The notes under the pieces are model-generated. The model did not search any database. It saw only the letters and a program-made list of their open reading frames with translations, and was not told the origin of the DNA. A program made the position numbers and the translations under genes. A DNA stretch of 64,000 nucleotides from CAKSQF01 sp964569225 (GTDB lineage: Bacteria > Bacillota > Clostridia > Oscillospirales > CAG-272): contig CAZMTU010000002.1 in assembly GCA_964569225.1 (NCBI GenBank), positions 6,854-70,853 of the forward strand, written 5' to 3'. Shown here piece after piece: positions 34,827 through 43,594 of the stretch; position 1 is the stretch's first letter, and each line of letters begins with the position of its first letter.

Positions 34827-36278
34827 TTACGGTTTCGCCAGTGTCAGATCTGCCTCTAACTGCTTCCTGATGTTTTCGGGCAGCCGCTCCGCCAATGCTT
34901 CCCATAGACCCTCCCGATCACGGAGCTTCACCAAGCGTTCCCCCACCGGATCGGTGATCAGCTTCTTCTTTTCAGCCAGCGTAAGCTTCACCGCAGAAAA
35001 ACAGAAGGTTCCGCTGTTCTTTTTGGCGGGATTGCCCGCTATATAACAAGCATCCGTAATGGCGTCCCACTTCAGCAGCCAGGAGGATGAAAGCGGGCTC
35101 TCGTAGCAGATTCCGTCATTGGTCAAAAGAAATTTGCCCAGCCAATCCAGATTGCGCTGCCACAACCAAATCAATTCCACAATCAAGGCGATCCCGATCA
35201 GCGGCAGGAACCAGACCGCATTCTGCCTGTGCCAAATACCGCCGATCCCTACCAGCACCAGCGCCAGCAGCGAGATCCCCGCCGCTGCCGCGGACTGAAC
35301 CAGCATAGCCGGCTGCAATCTGCCATGCGGAAGGCTGTATCCATCAGAAGGCAGCGTCATAGGCTGCCCTATCGGTACAGGCATGCCGAATACCGGATTT
35401 CCGTCCTGCCAATTTACTTTTTGCATTCGCAGGCTTCGTCCGCCCCATCCGCTGCCGGAAATCTCATTGGCGTGATAGACCATATAATCCTCCGAGCCGT
35501 CGGGTGAGGTCGTGAAGGAGCAATGCCCCGGTCCGTAAGCGCCTTCCGCTTTCGAAAAGACCGGCAGTTCTGATTTGACCCACGAGGCAGGATTCATAGG
35601 ATCGCGATCGGTCAGCGTCAGCATCCCTAAACAGTAATCATCGCACCAACTTCCTGACGCGCTATATATCAGATACGTACCGCCGTTCCGCTGAAGAATC
35701 GCCGGTCCTTCATTGATGGTGGGTAATCCGTTATTGCTGCCCCTCTTCTCCCATTCAAATTCAGGACTGCTGAGGCATACCCGTTCACTGTCGATTTCAG
35801 TTGGACTGCTCATATGCGCAATGTACAGCTTCTGCGTTTCATTAACCTCGCCTTCCCACCCGGACCAGATAAAATAGCATTCTCCGTCAAGCTGTAAAAC
35901 CGTCCCGTCAATCGCCCATTTGTCGCTGGCGTCGCTGATTTTCCCCAGCAGCTCATAAGAACCGGCAGGATCATCGGTTGTGGCGCCTAAACAATACATT
36001 CGGTGATGATCGTTATTTCCGTCATCCGCTGCTACATAAATATACCAGCGGTTTCCGATTTTATGCAGTTCAGGCGCCCAGTATTCCTCAGACCAAGGTC
36101 CTTCTTCAGGCGCTTTGTATACCGCCGCCTCTTTTTCTTTTTTTATTTCATGAAGCTTTGCGGCGCGGGTAACCGCTACTCCCCGTCCAATGCTGTAACA
36201 GTAAAGGTAATCCTTCCCATCACGGGTAACAAAGGGATCGTCCCCTCTTGGATTTACCGGATTCACAAAGGTTTTCAT
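34827..36278 (-). CDS. GH43-like hydrolase fused to two membrane helices and a PH-like domain
   Basis: The 483-residue protein starts with a five-bladed GH43-type domain (residues about 1-315): NPVNPRGDDPFV holds the likely catalytic Asp, KWAIDGTVL the middle Asp and INEGPAI the catalytic Glu. Two hydrophobic helices follow at about 327-349 and 353-373, then a domain at about 380-470 (FLLTNDGICYESP, then LLKWDAITDACY) that looks like a bacterial PH-type domain. There is no signal peptide, so the hydrolase would face the cytoplasm. The start (ATG 36278, or GTG one codon earlier) follows the GGAAAGG leader. Family domain calls are by eye. Confidence 0.78.
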   Translation of the reverse strand: MKTFVNPVNPRGDDPFVTRDGKDYLYCYSIGRGVAVTRAAKLHEIKKEKEAAVYKAPEEGPWSEEYWAPELHKIGNRWYIYVAADDGNNDHHRMYCLGATTDDPAGSYELLGKISDASDKWAIDGTVLQLDGECYFIWSGWEGEVNETQKLYIAHMSSPTEIDSERVCLSSPEFEWEKRGSNNGLPTINEGPAILQRNGGTYLIYSASGSWCDDYCLGMLTLTDRDPMNPASWVKSELPVFSKAEGAYGPGHCSFTTSPDGSEDYMVYHANEISGSGWGGRSLRMQKVNWQDGNPVFGMPVPIGQPMTLPSDGYSLPHGRLQPAMLVQSAAAAGISLLALVLVGIGGIWHRQNAVWFLPLIGIALIVELIWLWQRNLDWLGKFLLTNDGICYESPLSSSWLLKWDAITDACYIAGNPAKKNSGTFCFSAVKLTLAEKKKLITDPVGERLVKLRDREGLWEALAERLPENIRKQLEADLTLAKP

Positions 36279-36308
36279 CACGCTTATAACCGTGCCTTTC
36301 CGCAAATG

Positions 36309-36378
36309 GGCAGCGGCAAAGCCGTTGCCTTTTTGCCTGAATATATTTTAGTATAACATAATATTCTCTTTTTTTCAA
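36309..36378 (-). promoter_or_regulatory. Promoter and leader hairpin of the GH43-2TM gene
   Basis: On the minus strand TTGAAA (36378-36373), a 17-nt spacer and TATACT (36355-36350) form a promoter. The leader then folds into a 9-bp stem with one mismatch (GGCAACGGC with GCCGCTGCC, 36309-36329) a few bases before GGAAAGG at 36301-36295. Confidence 0.65.
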
Positions 36379-36420
36379 CCTTTTTTCTGTAAATGATTGA
36401 CCGATCGCCCTTTTGCGTGC

Positions 36421-36754
36421 TATAATAGCCGCATATAGTTCCCGCGAACACAGACGGCGGCNNNNNNNNNNNNNNNNNNNNNNNNNNNNNNNNNNNNNNN
36501 NNNNNNNNNNNNNNNNNNNNNNNNNNNNNNNNNNNNNNNNNNNNNNNNNNNNNNNNNNNNNTATTTTGAAAATCGGCTCAATGCCTTCAGCCATTGTTTT
36601 TCATCGCGGACGCGATGAAAAAACGCGCGATTTTCCTTAGCTTCGGCTTCAGGCTGCAGCAGCCGCATATAGTTCCCGCGAACACAGACAGCGGCTATTT
36701 TGAAAATCGGCTCAATGCCTTCAGCCATTGTTTTTCATCGCGGACGCGATATAA
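36421..36754. repeat. Tandem repeat spanning the assembly gap
   Basis: The unit AGCCGCATATAGTTCCCGCG... at 36427-36461 recurs at 36661-36695, and the sequence right of the gap (36562-36616, TATTTTGAAAATCGGCTC...) recurs at 36696-36750. Each unit starts with an AGCCGC...GCGGCT stem. A relative of the stem serves as terminator at 42229. Confidence 0.88.
36462..36561. other. Scaffold gap of 100 N
   Basis: Exactly 100 unknown bases, the conventional filler for a gap of unknown size. Both flanks belong to one repeat unit. Confidence 0.98.
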
Positions 36755-36790
36755 TAGTTTACCAAAATACAAGGAGCTTCAACACATTTT

Positions 36791-37783
36791 ATGAAAAAAA
36801 GGCTGTCTATGCTGCTGACACTGAGCTGCTTATTCTCTCTGACCGACTGCAATCCATCGATGGAACAAAGTACGCCTGTTTCTGCCCCCTCTTCCATTTG
36901 CTCAAACAACCGTACTCCGCCCGATTCATTCAAGCTCGGCTCTCCCGACCGATTTTAACAGTCCGGAACGGTCAGCTCACCGATCAGGCAGGGAATCAGA
37001 TCTTCTCACCGGCATTAATTTAGGCGATTGGCTGAGCGGAACAACGGAACGTGTATGTAGCGCTCGATCTGCACGGTGCTCCCGGTGGACAGTCTACCGA
37101 CCGTTCCCGCGGTGTGATCGGTCAAAACATGTACACCGATGAAACAAATCCCGCGGTCGCCCGAATCCAACGCGGAGCGCTACAAGGACTGCCAGACGCA
37201 GCCGCCTACGATCTTCTCAATGAACCTATGAACAACAGCACCGACTATCCAACCGGCTGGACGGCTGGCAGCTCGCAGACCATCGAATGCATGACTGCCT
37301 TTTACAATCGAATCATTAAAGCGATCCGCCAAATCGACTCCCGGCATGTGATCACTGTAGAAGGCATTGGGTCGATCGACTGTCTCCCCGATCCTGCCGA
37401 CTACGGCTGAAAAAAATGATGTATCAGCTCCACCTTTATGACAGCTCCGCCGATAGGATCGATTACCGGATTAACGAACAACGGCACAGAAACAGTACGG
37501 TGCAGCTGTTTACATCGGTGAGTATAACAACGGCGACGAAAATCAGGTTTACGCATACCGTCAATATCGGAAATATGGTATTTCCCGTACCGCGTGGACC
37601 TATAAGTCTGCCAAAAGCAATTTAGGCAGCTGGTCGCTGTATGTCAAAGACCTCCCTGCAGCGGATCTGCAAAACGACAGCTTTGAAACCATTCTTCAAA
37701 AGTGGGGAACCGTACTGGAAACCGACGCCGGCGCTTGGCAGCACAACAGCACCCTTGCCGGCCGGATGAAGCGCCGGAACTGA
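36791..37783 (+). pseudogene. Decayed GH5 endoglucanase-like lipoprotein
   Basis: The remnant begins with a lipoprotein signal (MKKRLSMLLTLSCLFSLTDC) and then breaks. GH5 landmarks survive in all three frames: GINLGDWLSG near 37011, LDLHGAPGG near 37057, the acid/base Glu in YDLLNEPMN near 37206, LHLYD near 37425, and the nucleophile Glu in VYIGEYNNG near 37508, followed by SRTAWTYK. About 100 residues are missing between the first two landmarks. Several frameshifts and stops make it non-functional. It lies between two GH43 genes, a remnant of a glycan-degradation locus. Confidence 0.88.
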
Positions 37784-37826
37784 ACCTATCTCTAACGCTG
37801 ATTTTTTTACAGAAAGGAACTTTCAT

Positions 37827-38720
37827 ATGATCTATTTAAGAAATCCCATTAACACCGGTTGGTATGCCGACCCTGAGGCGCGTTTTTACGAAGGCGAATA
37901 TTGGATTTACGCCACCCGCTCCCGTCCCTACCGTGAACAGTTAAATCTGGACGCCTTTCATTCGGCGGATGGCAGGCACTGGACCAAAGCGGAATCCATT
38001 ATTGACATGAGCGGTTTTCCTCATGTGTGGCAGGCGGTTTGGGCACCCACTATTATTGAAAAGAACGGTAAATACTATTTAATTTTCGCCACTAACGACA
38101 TTCAGAATAGCGATCAGGAAGGCGGTCTGGAAATCGCTGTTGCCGATCATCCGCAGGGGCCCTTTAAGGCTATGCTGCCCGACCGGCTGGTAGGAAGGTT
38201 CTACCATAAGGCCCAGCCTATCGACGCTCACCTGTTTAAAGACGACGACGGCACTGTTTACCTCTACTACGGCGGTTGGGGACACTGCAATATGGCGATT
38301 ATGAACGACGCCATGAACGGTTTTGTGCCCTTTGAAGACGGCGAGATATTTCATGAAATTACACCGCCCGACTATGTGGAAGGCCCCTGTATGCTGAAAA
38401 AAGACGGCGGATATTATTTCATGTGGTCAGTAGGCGGCTGGGGCAACGATTCTTACGGCGTCTGCTACGGCAGAGCGGACTCACCCTTCGGACCTTTTCC
38501 TAAGGAAGCGCAAATCCTGAAAACCGATTACGCGGTCGCAAAGGGACCCGGTCATCACGGCTTTTTGCAGGACGCCGCAGAGCCGGACAAATGGTACATC
38601 GTCTACCATCGCCGCCCGCTTTCTGAAACTGACTGCAACTCCCGTCAGGTCTGCATTGACGAGATGCGCTTTACCGATGACGGACACATCCTGCCAGTGA
38701 AAATGACTCCATCCAATTAA
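37827..38720 (+). CDS. Glycoside hydrolase family 43
   Basis: The 297-residue enzyme is a bare five-bladed propeller without signal peptide. Likely catalytic residues are the Asp in WYADPEARF, the Asp in QPIDAHLFKD and the Glu in DYVEGPCML. Such enzymes release arabinose or xylose from side chains; a cytoplasmic enzyme would act on imported oligosaccharides. GAAAGGAAC precedes the ATG. It is the only intact rightward gene of this glycan locus. Confidence 0.92.
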   Translation: MIYLRNPINTGWYADPEARFYEGEYWIYATRSRPYREQLNLDAFHSADGRHWTKAESIIDMSGFPHVWQAVWAPTIIEKNGKYYLIFATNDIQNSDQEGGLEIAVADHPQGPFKAMLPDRLVGRFYHKAQPIDAHLFKDDDGTVYLYYGGWGHCNMAIMNDAMNGFVPFEDGEIFHEITPPDYVEGPCMLKKDGGYYFMWSVGGWGNDSYGVCYGRADSPFGPFPKEAQILKTDYAVAKGPGHHGFLQDAAEPDKWYIVYHRRPLSETDCNSRQVCIDEMRFTDDGHILPVKMTPSN

Positions 38721-38808
38721 GCGAGTTCGACCATAAAAATCCCGCCCAGCGGCGTTTAAAAGACCCGCCAGGCGGCAATTTTTATATAATGATACTGAAA
38801 TCTCCTTT

Positions 38809-39933
38809 TTATTCAATCAATTCTTCGGTTTCAGGCAGCACGACCGTAAAGGTACAGCCGCAGTTAGGCGCGGAACGCACCGAAAGGGCGGCGCCGCATA
38901 AAACGGCAGCCCGGTACGCAATGGCCAGCCCCAATCCGTTGCCCTCCATTTTGTGAGACGTGTCCCCCTGATAGAACTTGTCGAAAATATGCAGCGCCGT
39001 TTCCTTATCCATCCCAGGTCCCTCATCAATGACTTCCACAATGATCTGCCCGCTTCTGCGGTAGAGATTCACCTTGACTTCGCTTCCGTCCGGGGAAAAT
39101 TTAATGGCATTGGACAGTAAATTCCGCCAGATATGAGCCATCAGCTCAGAACAGCCCACATAACGGATTTCCTCCAGCTCAGGCGAAAAACTGATATTTT
39201 TCCTCTCCCATGCCTTTTCCAGCATCAGAATTTCATGACGTATCTGCTCGTCCAGATAAAAAGACTGTTTATCGGTCACGATAGTCTGATTTTCCAGCTT
39301 AGACAGCAGCAGCACATTAGAGGACATGCCTGCCAGTCTATCGGATTCGGCAATAATAATATCGGCATATTCCCTTCGCTGTTCTTCGGTCAGCTCATCG
39401 TTGTATAGCTGCCGGGCAAAGCCGCGGATAGATACAATGGGCGTTTTAAACTCGTGAGAAAAATTATTAATGAAGTCCTTCCGGAAAAGCTCAATGCCTT
39501 CCAGATCCTTCGCCATCATATTGAAGCTGTGTATCAGTTCCGCCAGTTCCCCCTGTCCGCCCTGTTCAGGGATCCGCACTGAAAAATCGCCCGCTGAGAT
39601 TTTTTTAGTAGCGGCAATCAACTGATTCAACGGTCGGAACATGCGTTTGGAAGCAAAAATAGAAATCAGCGCCCCCATCACAAAGCAAATGATGATAGAC
39701 ACATGTACAATGAGTAAAGGGGTCAACCCCCGAACCGGCGCAAACCGAAAAAGCCACCCCAACATCAGCAGCGTTCCCGAAAACAATCCGGATGCCGCCA
39801 TGATCAGCACTACAAAAGCGATCAGCATGAACCGGAGCGTCCGTATCTGCCTGCGCATCACATTCAGTCTGCCGTTCTCAGCCTTTTTCCCCTCGTCCCT
39901 TGCTTCTTTCTGTTCTTTCTTAACTTTATTCAT
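38809..39933 (-). CDS. Sensor histidine kinase
   Basis: The 374-residue kinase has two membrane helices (about 35-58 and 71-95) with only a very short outside loop, a HAMP domain, the phosphorylated H160 in NFSHEFKTPI, the N box in HIWRNLLSNAIKFSP, and G boxes in DEGPGMD and GNGLGLAIA. The tiny outside loop suggests that it senses the membrane or a partner such as an ABC exporter. It follows its response regulator by 14 nt. Confidence 0.94.
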   Translation of the reverse strand: MNKVKKEQKEARDEGKKAENGRLNVMRRQIRTLRFMLIAFVVLIMAASGLFSGTLLMLGWLFRFAPVRGLTPLLIVHVSIIICFVMGALISIFASKRMFRPLNQLIAATKKISAGDFSVRIPEQGGQGELAELIHSFNMMAKDLEGIELFRKDFINNFSHEFKTPIVSIRGFARQLYNDELTEEQRREYADIIIAESDRLAGMSSNVLLLSKLENQTIVTDKQSFYLDEQIRHEILMLEKAWERKNISFSPELEEIRYVGCSELMAHIWRNLLSNAIKFSPDGSEVKVNLYRRSGQIIVEVIDEGPGMDKETALHIFDKFYQGDTSHKMEGNGLGLAIAYRAAVLCGAALSVRSAPNCGCTFTVVLPETEELIE

Positions 39934-39947
39934 GATTTTTACAGGCG

Positions 39948-40622
39948 TTATTTAGAATAAACCGCCTTGTAACCCAATCCTCTCATGGTAATAATCTGAA
40001 AATCCTCGCTGTCCCTGAATTTGTCCCGCAGACGGTTGATATGCACATCTACCGTCCGTTCATCGCTGGAGGAATCCATATCCCAGATCTCATCCATCAG
40101 CTGCCGTCGGGTGAAAATTTTGTTGGGATAAGAAAGCAGCTTGAAAAGCAGCAAAAATTCCTTCTGCGGCAGTTCATACCGCTGATTTTCCACCGTCACC
40201 GTATAGCTGTTATAATCTAACGTAGTTTTCCCAACGGTCAGCTTTTTTTCGCTGGCGATCCGGGAACGGCGAAGCAGCGCCGCGATGCGCAGCAGCATTT
40301 CTTCCTCATCCACCGGCTTAGTCATATAATCATCGGTCCCGATAATGAATCCCCGCTTGATGTCGGATGAGGTTTCTCTGGCAGTCACCATCAAGATAGG
40401 CAGATCACTGCCTCCGTCCCGCAGTTCCTTGGTAAATTCATATCCGTCCATACGCGGCATCATCACATCCAGTACGATCAGATCCACATGCTTGTTATCC
40501 ATTATGTGAAGTGCGTCCAAACCGTCCTTGGCGGTGAGCACCGAATAGCCATTCTGCTCCAGCACTGTCTGCATCAGCTTTCTTGCGTGAGGATCGTCTT
40601 CCACTACTAAAATATGAAACAT
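39948..40622 (-). CDS. OmpR-family response regulator
   Basis: The 224-residue regulator has a receiver domain with the acidic pair EDD and phospho-acceptor D52 in VLDVMMPR, and a C-terminal winged helix (RRQLMDEIWDMDSSSDERTV). The start at 40622 is preferred since AGGAGGG touches the upstream ATG. The partner kinase follows. Targets are unknown. Confidence 0.95.
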   Translation of the reverse strand: MFHILVVEDDPHARKLMQTVLEQNGYSVLTAKDGLDALHIMDNKHVDLIVLDVMMPRMDGYEFTKELRDGGSDLPILMVTARETSSDIKRGFIIGTDDYMTKPVDEEEMLLRIAALLRRSRIASEKKLTVGKTTLDYNSYTVTVENQRYELPQKEFLLLFKLLSYPNKIFTRRQLMDEIWDMDSSSDERTVDVHINRLRDKFRDSEDFQIITMRGLGYKAVYSK

Positions 40623-40811
40623 TTTCATCCCTCCTGTCAGTAGTATACACCCTGAATATAAACTGGCTGTAAACTATCCCATATACCTGAAAAAATTGCG
40701 TTTATTTTATATTGAGTTCATAAATTAAAGCTAAAATATGGAAACATAAAAAAGCTGCGGCTTTCAATTTAAAGTGATAGGCAGCTGCCAAGTGAGCCGC
40801 ATAAAACATTA

Positions 40812-40843
40812 CTGCGTAACGGAAAGGTATGGTTATCAATATG
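40812..40843 (+). promoter_or_regulatory. Leader of the zinc-ribbon gene (GGAAAGG, N13, ATG)
   Basis: A weak TTAC/GTAA hairpin precedes GGAAAGG at 40821-40827, 13 nt before ATG 40841; an in-frame ATG lies at 40829. The stretch differs at only two positions from the birA leader at 16916-16938. Confidence 0.5.
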
Positions 40844-41329
40844 CAACGATTTTTAGAAAAAATAGCCCGTTTTTTCTATGGGCGGTACGGAATCGACTCT
40901 CTCTACACCGCGCTGCTGGTTCTGACCTTTATCCTGATCATTGTAAGCGCTTTTATTAAACAGTGGTGGCTGAATCTGATCATTCTATTGCTGATCGGCT
41001 GGGCATTTTTCCGTTCATTTTCCAAAAATATTCCCGCCCGAAAAAAAGAGAACGATCTATGGCTGAAGATATGGAAAAAAGTCACCTTCGGTAAAGGTCC
41101 GGTTCGGCAATATCCCAACAGCTATAACAGTTACGGCGGCTATAACGGCGGTTACGGCGGTTATAACGCTCCTCCGCCTAAACAGAAGAAAAAGAAACTG
41201 AAAACCGATAAGGATCATGTGTTCCGCATTTGTCCCGAATGCAAAGCAAATATTCGCCTGCCTAAGAAAAAGGGCAAGCATACGGTCGTTTGTCCCCGCT
41301 GCAAATGCCGTTTTGATGTAAAGATATGA
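40841..41329 (+). CDS. Membrane-anchored zinc-ribbon protein
   Basis: The 162-residue protein has one or two N-terminal hydrophobic helices (about 20-60), a Gly/Tyr/Asn-rich low-complexity linker (YNSYGGYNGGYGGYNAP), a Lys-rich stretch and a C-terminal zinc ribbon CPECKANIRLP with CPRCKCRFDVK. The C-terminus resembles ribbons of MJ0042 or similar type. It overlaps the next gene by ATGA. Function unknown. Confidence 0.82.
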   Translation: MQRFLEKIARFFYGRYGIDSLYTALLVLTFILIIVSAFIKQWWLNLIILLLIGWAFFRSFSKNIPARKKENDLWLKIWKKVTFGKGPVRQYPNSYNSYGGYNGGYGGYNAPPPKQKKKKLKTDKDHVFRICPECKANIRLPKKKGKHTVVCPRCKCRFDVKI

Positions 41330-42219
41330 CCGCTTCCCAAAGAACGCTGACGCATTTGAAAACGTACCGAAAACGAGCCTTTTTGTGTCTGACCGTTCTT
41401 TTGCTGATCGCTCTGGTCATATGGATCAGTTGGGGCAATACCGCCTTGGCTGTCACGAATTATCAAATTGAAAGCGCGCGCCTCCCCGTCTCTTTTGACG
41501 GATTCACGATCGTACAAATCTCTGACCTGCACAATGCATCCTTTGGAAAGAACAACGAAAAGCTGCTTAAGCTGATCGAAGCGCAAGCCCCTGATTTAAT
41601 CGTGCTGACCGGCGACCTGATCGATGCTTCTCATACCGAGCTCCAGATCGCGGAAAGCTTTATCGAAGCCGCGCTGGATATTGCGCCCATTTATTTGATT
41701 ACCGGCAACCACGAAGCGGCGCTGGATAACTGGAACGCCGTTAAAGACCGTTGGTCGGGCGCCGGCGCGATCATTTTAGAAGATACCTCCGTCACCCTTA
41801 CGCGCTCTGACGGAAGTCTTGTCCTCACCGGCTTGCAGGACCCCGCTTTTTTGACCGGCGAACAATCAGCTGACCTATCCCAAAGTATTCAAAGTACGCT
41901 AAATAGTCTGGCGCCTCAAGAAACCGCCTTTCATTTGCTGCTTGCGCACCGTCCTGAACTGTTTGACGTCTACGCAGTCTGTCCGGTAGATCTGATACTG
42001 TCCGGTCATGCCCATGGCGGACAATTCCGACTTCCTTTCATTGGCGGACTATATGCCCCCGGACAGGGACTGTTTCCCCAATATGCATCGGGACTGTTCA
42101 CGCAAAACGAAACCGCCATGATCGTAAGCCGGGGGCTTGGCAACAGTGTTATTCCTTTTCGCCTGAATAACCGACCTGAGGTAGTCGTCGTCACTCTGCA
42201 AAGCGCTCACAGCGCATAA
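41326..42219 (+). CDS. Metallophosphoesterase, YaeI/LpxH-like superfamily
   Basis: The 297-residue protein has an N-terminal membrane helix (about 20-40) and the full set of metal motifs: ISDLHN, LTGDLID, ITGNHE and LSGHAHGGQFRLP. It resembles YaeI-type membrane-associated phosphodiesterases. The start overlaps the stop of the zinc-ribbon gene, so the two are coupled and may act together at the membrane. Confidence 0.93.
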   Translation: MTASQRTLTHLKTYRKRAFLCLTVLLLIALVIWISWGNTALAVTNYQIESARLPVSFDGFTIVQISDLHNASFGKNNEKLLKLIEAQAPDLIVLTGDLIDASHTELQIAESFIEAALDIAPIYLITGNHEAALDNWNAVKDRWSGAGAIILEDTSVTLTRSDGSLVLTGLQDPAFLTGEQSADLSQSIQSTLNSLAPQETAFHLLLAHRPELFDVYAVCPVDLILSGHAHGGQFRLPFIGGLYAPGQGLFPQYASGLFTQNETAMIVSRGLGNSVIPFRLNNRPEVVVVTLQSAHSA

Positions 42220-42228
42220 GCATATTAT

Positions 42229-42270
42229 AATAGCCGCAGTTAGTTTAAGCACAGACTGCGGCTATTGTTT
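42229..42270 (+). terminator. Terminator after the phosphoesterase gene
   Basis: AATAGCCGCAGT (42229-42240) and ACTGCGGCTATT (42255-42266) form a perfect 12-bp stem followed by GTTTTA. The stem and loop bases (TAGTT, ACAGAC) are shared with the repeat at 36421 and 36661. Confidence 0.85.
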
Positions 42271-42320
42271 TATCGGACGAGATCTGCTTCACAAAGCGAT
42301 CCCGTCCGATATTTTGTCTA

Positions 42321-43088
42321 TCAGGGCAGTGCGCTCAGCAGTTTTTCCAATGAATCGATCCGAAGACAGCCTGCCGCTCCGACACTGCTTTCATGATGTA
42401 TCCAGATCGCGTTCATTCCCGCACGCAATGCGCCGCCGATATCGGAACGCAGACTGTCCCCGATCATCAGGCATTCTTCCGGCGAGCACCCCAATTTATC
42501 GGTCATCCCAGTAAAAAAATCTAACGAAGGCTTCACACAGCCCATTTCTTCCGAGATAAATCGGTTCGCTATTTTCACAGGCAGCCGGTCAATTCGCGCA
42601 TTCTGAATAGCCGAAAGCCCGTTGGTAGCAACTGCCAATATGTACCGTCCGTCAAGCCCATACAGCAGCGATTCCGCGCCTTCGCAAAGAGGCGTCTGAT
42701 CCGCCAAATAGTCAACAAATTTTTCGCAAAGCACATCTACCGAATCGGCAAGGGGGAAGGTCTGCTTTAATACGTCAAAGAATACTCGCAAATACTGCCG
42801 ATAAAGCCGATGAAAATTCATCGCCACCTCCGGACGGTCGGTTTCAGACAAGCACATCCGATCCCATTCCGCCCACGAGGCTTCCCACACCGCGGCAATG
42901 GCTTCATCCGTAATCGGAAGTCTGTTTTCATTCCAAATCCGCTGAATGACTGCCCGTTCGGACGCCTGATAGGAGAGCAGCGTATCATCCAGATCAAAAA
43001 TAACCGCTTTTGTCTGACGAAACGCGGTTCTGATAGCCGCATATACTTCCGCGTCAGATAAAACTGCCGCCTTATTCACTTTTTTCAT
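42321..43088 (-). CDS. HAD superfamily hydrolase, YjjG-like
   Basis: The 255-residue protein has VIFDLDDTLLSYQ as motif I, AVATNGLSAIQ as motif II, a Lys in GCVKPSLDFF and LMIGDSLRSDIGGA as motif IV. The DLDDTL form and cap match YjjG/YfnB-type nucleotidases. Start 43088 forms a TGATG overlap with the end of the preceding gene. Confidence 0.87.
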   Translation of the reverse strand: MKKVNKAAVLSDAEVYAAIRTAFRQTKAVIFDLDDTLLSYQASERAVIQRIWNENRLPITDEAIAAVWEASWAEWDRMCLSETDRPEVAMNFHRLYRQYLRVFFDVLKQTFPLADSVDVLCEKFVDYLADQTPLCEGAESLLYGLDGRYILAVATNGLSAIQNARIDRLPVKIANRFISEEMGCVKPSLDFFTGMTDKLGCSPEECLMIGDSLRSDIGGALRAGMNAIWIHHESSVGAAGCLRIDSLEKLLSALP

Positions 43089-43477
43089 CAGAAAAACAGA
43101 TAAACGCCCCAAACTGCCAGCAGCAACCCTAACGGCAGCAGAACGCAGATGTACAGCTTCATAGCGCTCAGATACGCGCCCAGCAAAAAGGAGGTCGGCT
43201 CATCCTTTTTATAAACGAGCTCTACCTGATAGCCCGTTGAATAGCGCTGCGCGGCGGGCAGTTCAGACACGCCTTGTATTTTTTTGCCCTTCACTTCATA
43301 TTCCGCAACCGGCGCCCAGCCGCCCGGCAGCTTTTTGTCAGCGTCCCGCTTCTCGTTATCCACAATTCGCCCGACGGTACGCACCCCGTCCCGACGGATC
43401 TTAATATATTTAATCAAAAAGTTGAATCCGTACAATGCCAGAAGCAATCCGGCGATCAACAGAATAAATTTCATCAT
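43088..43477 (-). CDS. DUF3592-like membrane protein
   Basis: The 129-residue protein has a helix at each end (about 4-22 and 108-128) and a central beta domain with GRIVDNEKR and YSTGYQVELVYKKDEP, the pattern of DUF3592 proteins. Function unknown. It is coupled to the HAD gene by a one-base TGATG overlap. Confidence 0.75.
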   Translation of the reverse strand: MMKFILLIAGLLLALYGFNFLIKYIKIRRDGVRTVGRIVDNEKRDADKKLPGGWAPVAEYEVKGKKIQGVSELPAAQRYSTGYQVELVYKKDEPTSFLLGAYLSAMKLYICVLLPLGLLLAVWGVYLFF

Positions 43478-43550
43478 TTTATTTTAACCCCTCCACACCG
43501 CCCTAAAACGGTTAGTATCGTACTGTAACACAGCTATAAATCCTTTGAAA

Positions 43551-43582
43551 GCAAAAGGGGCAGGCGGTCCTGTCCCTTTTGC
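43551..43582 (-). terminator. Terminator of metG
   Basis: GCAAAAGGG and CCCTTTTGC with an inner CAGG/CCTG form a stem that is followed by TTTC on the minus strand, just after the metG stop. Confidence 0.75.
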
Positions 43583-43594
43583 TTCATTGTCCGA

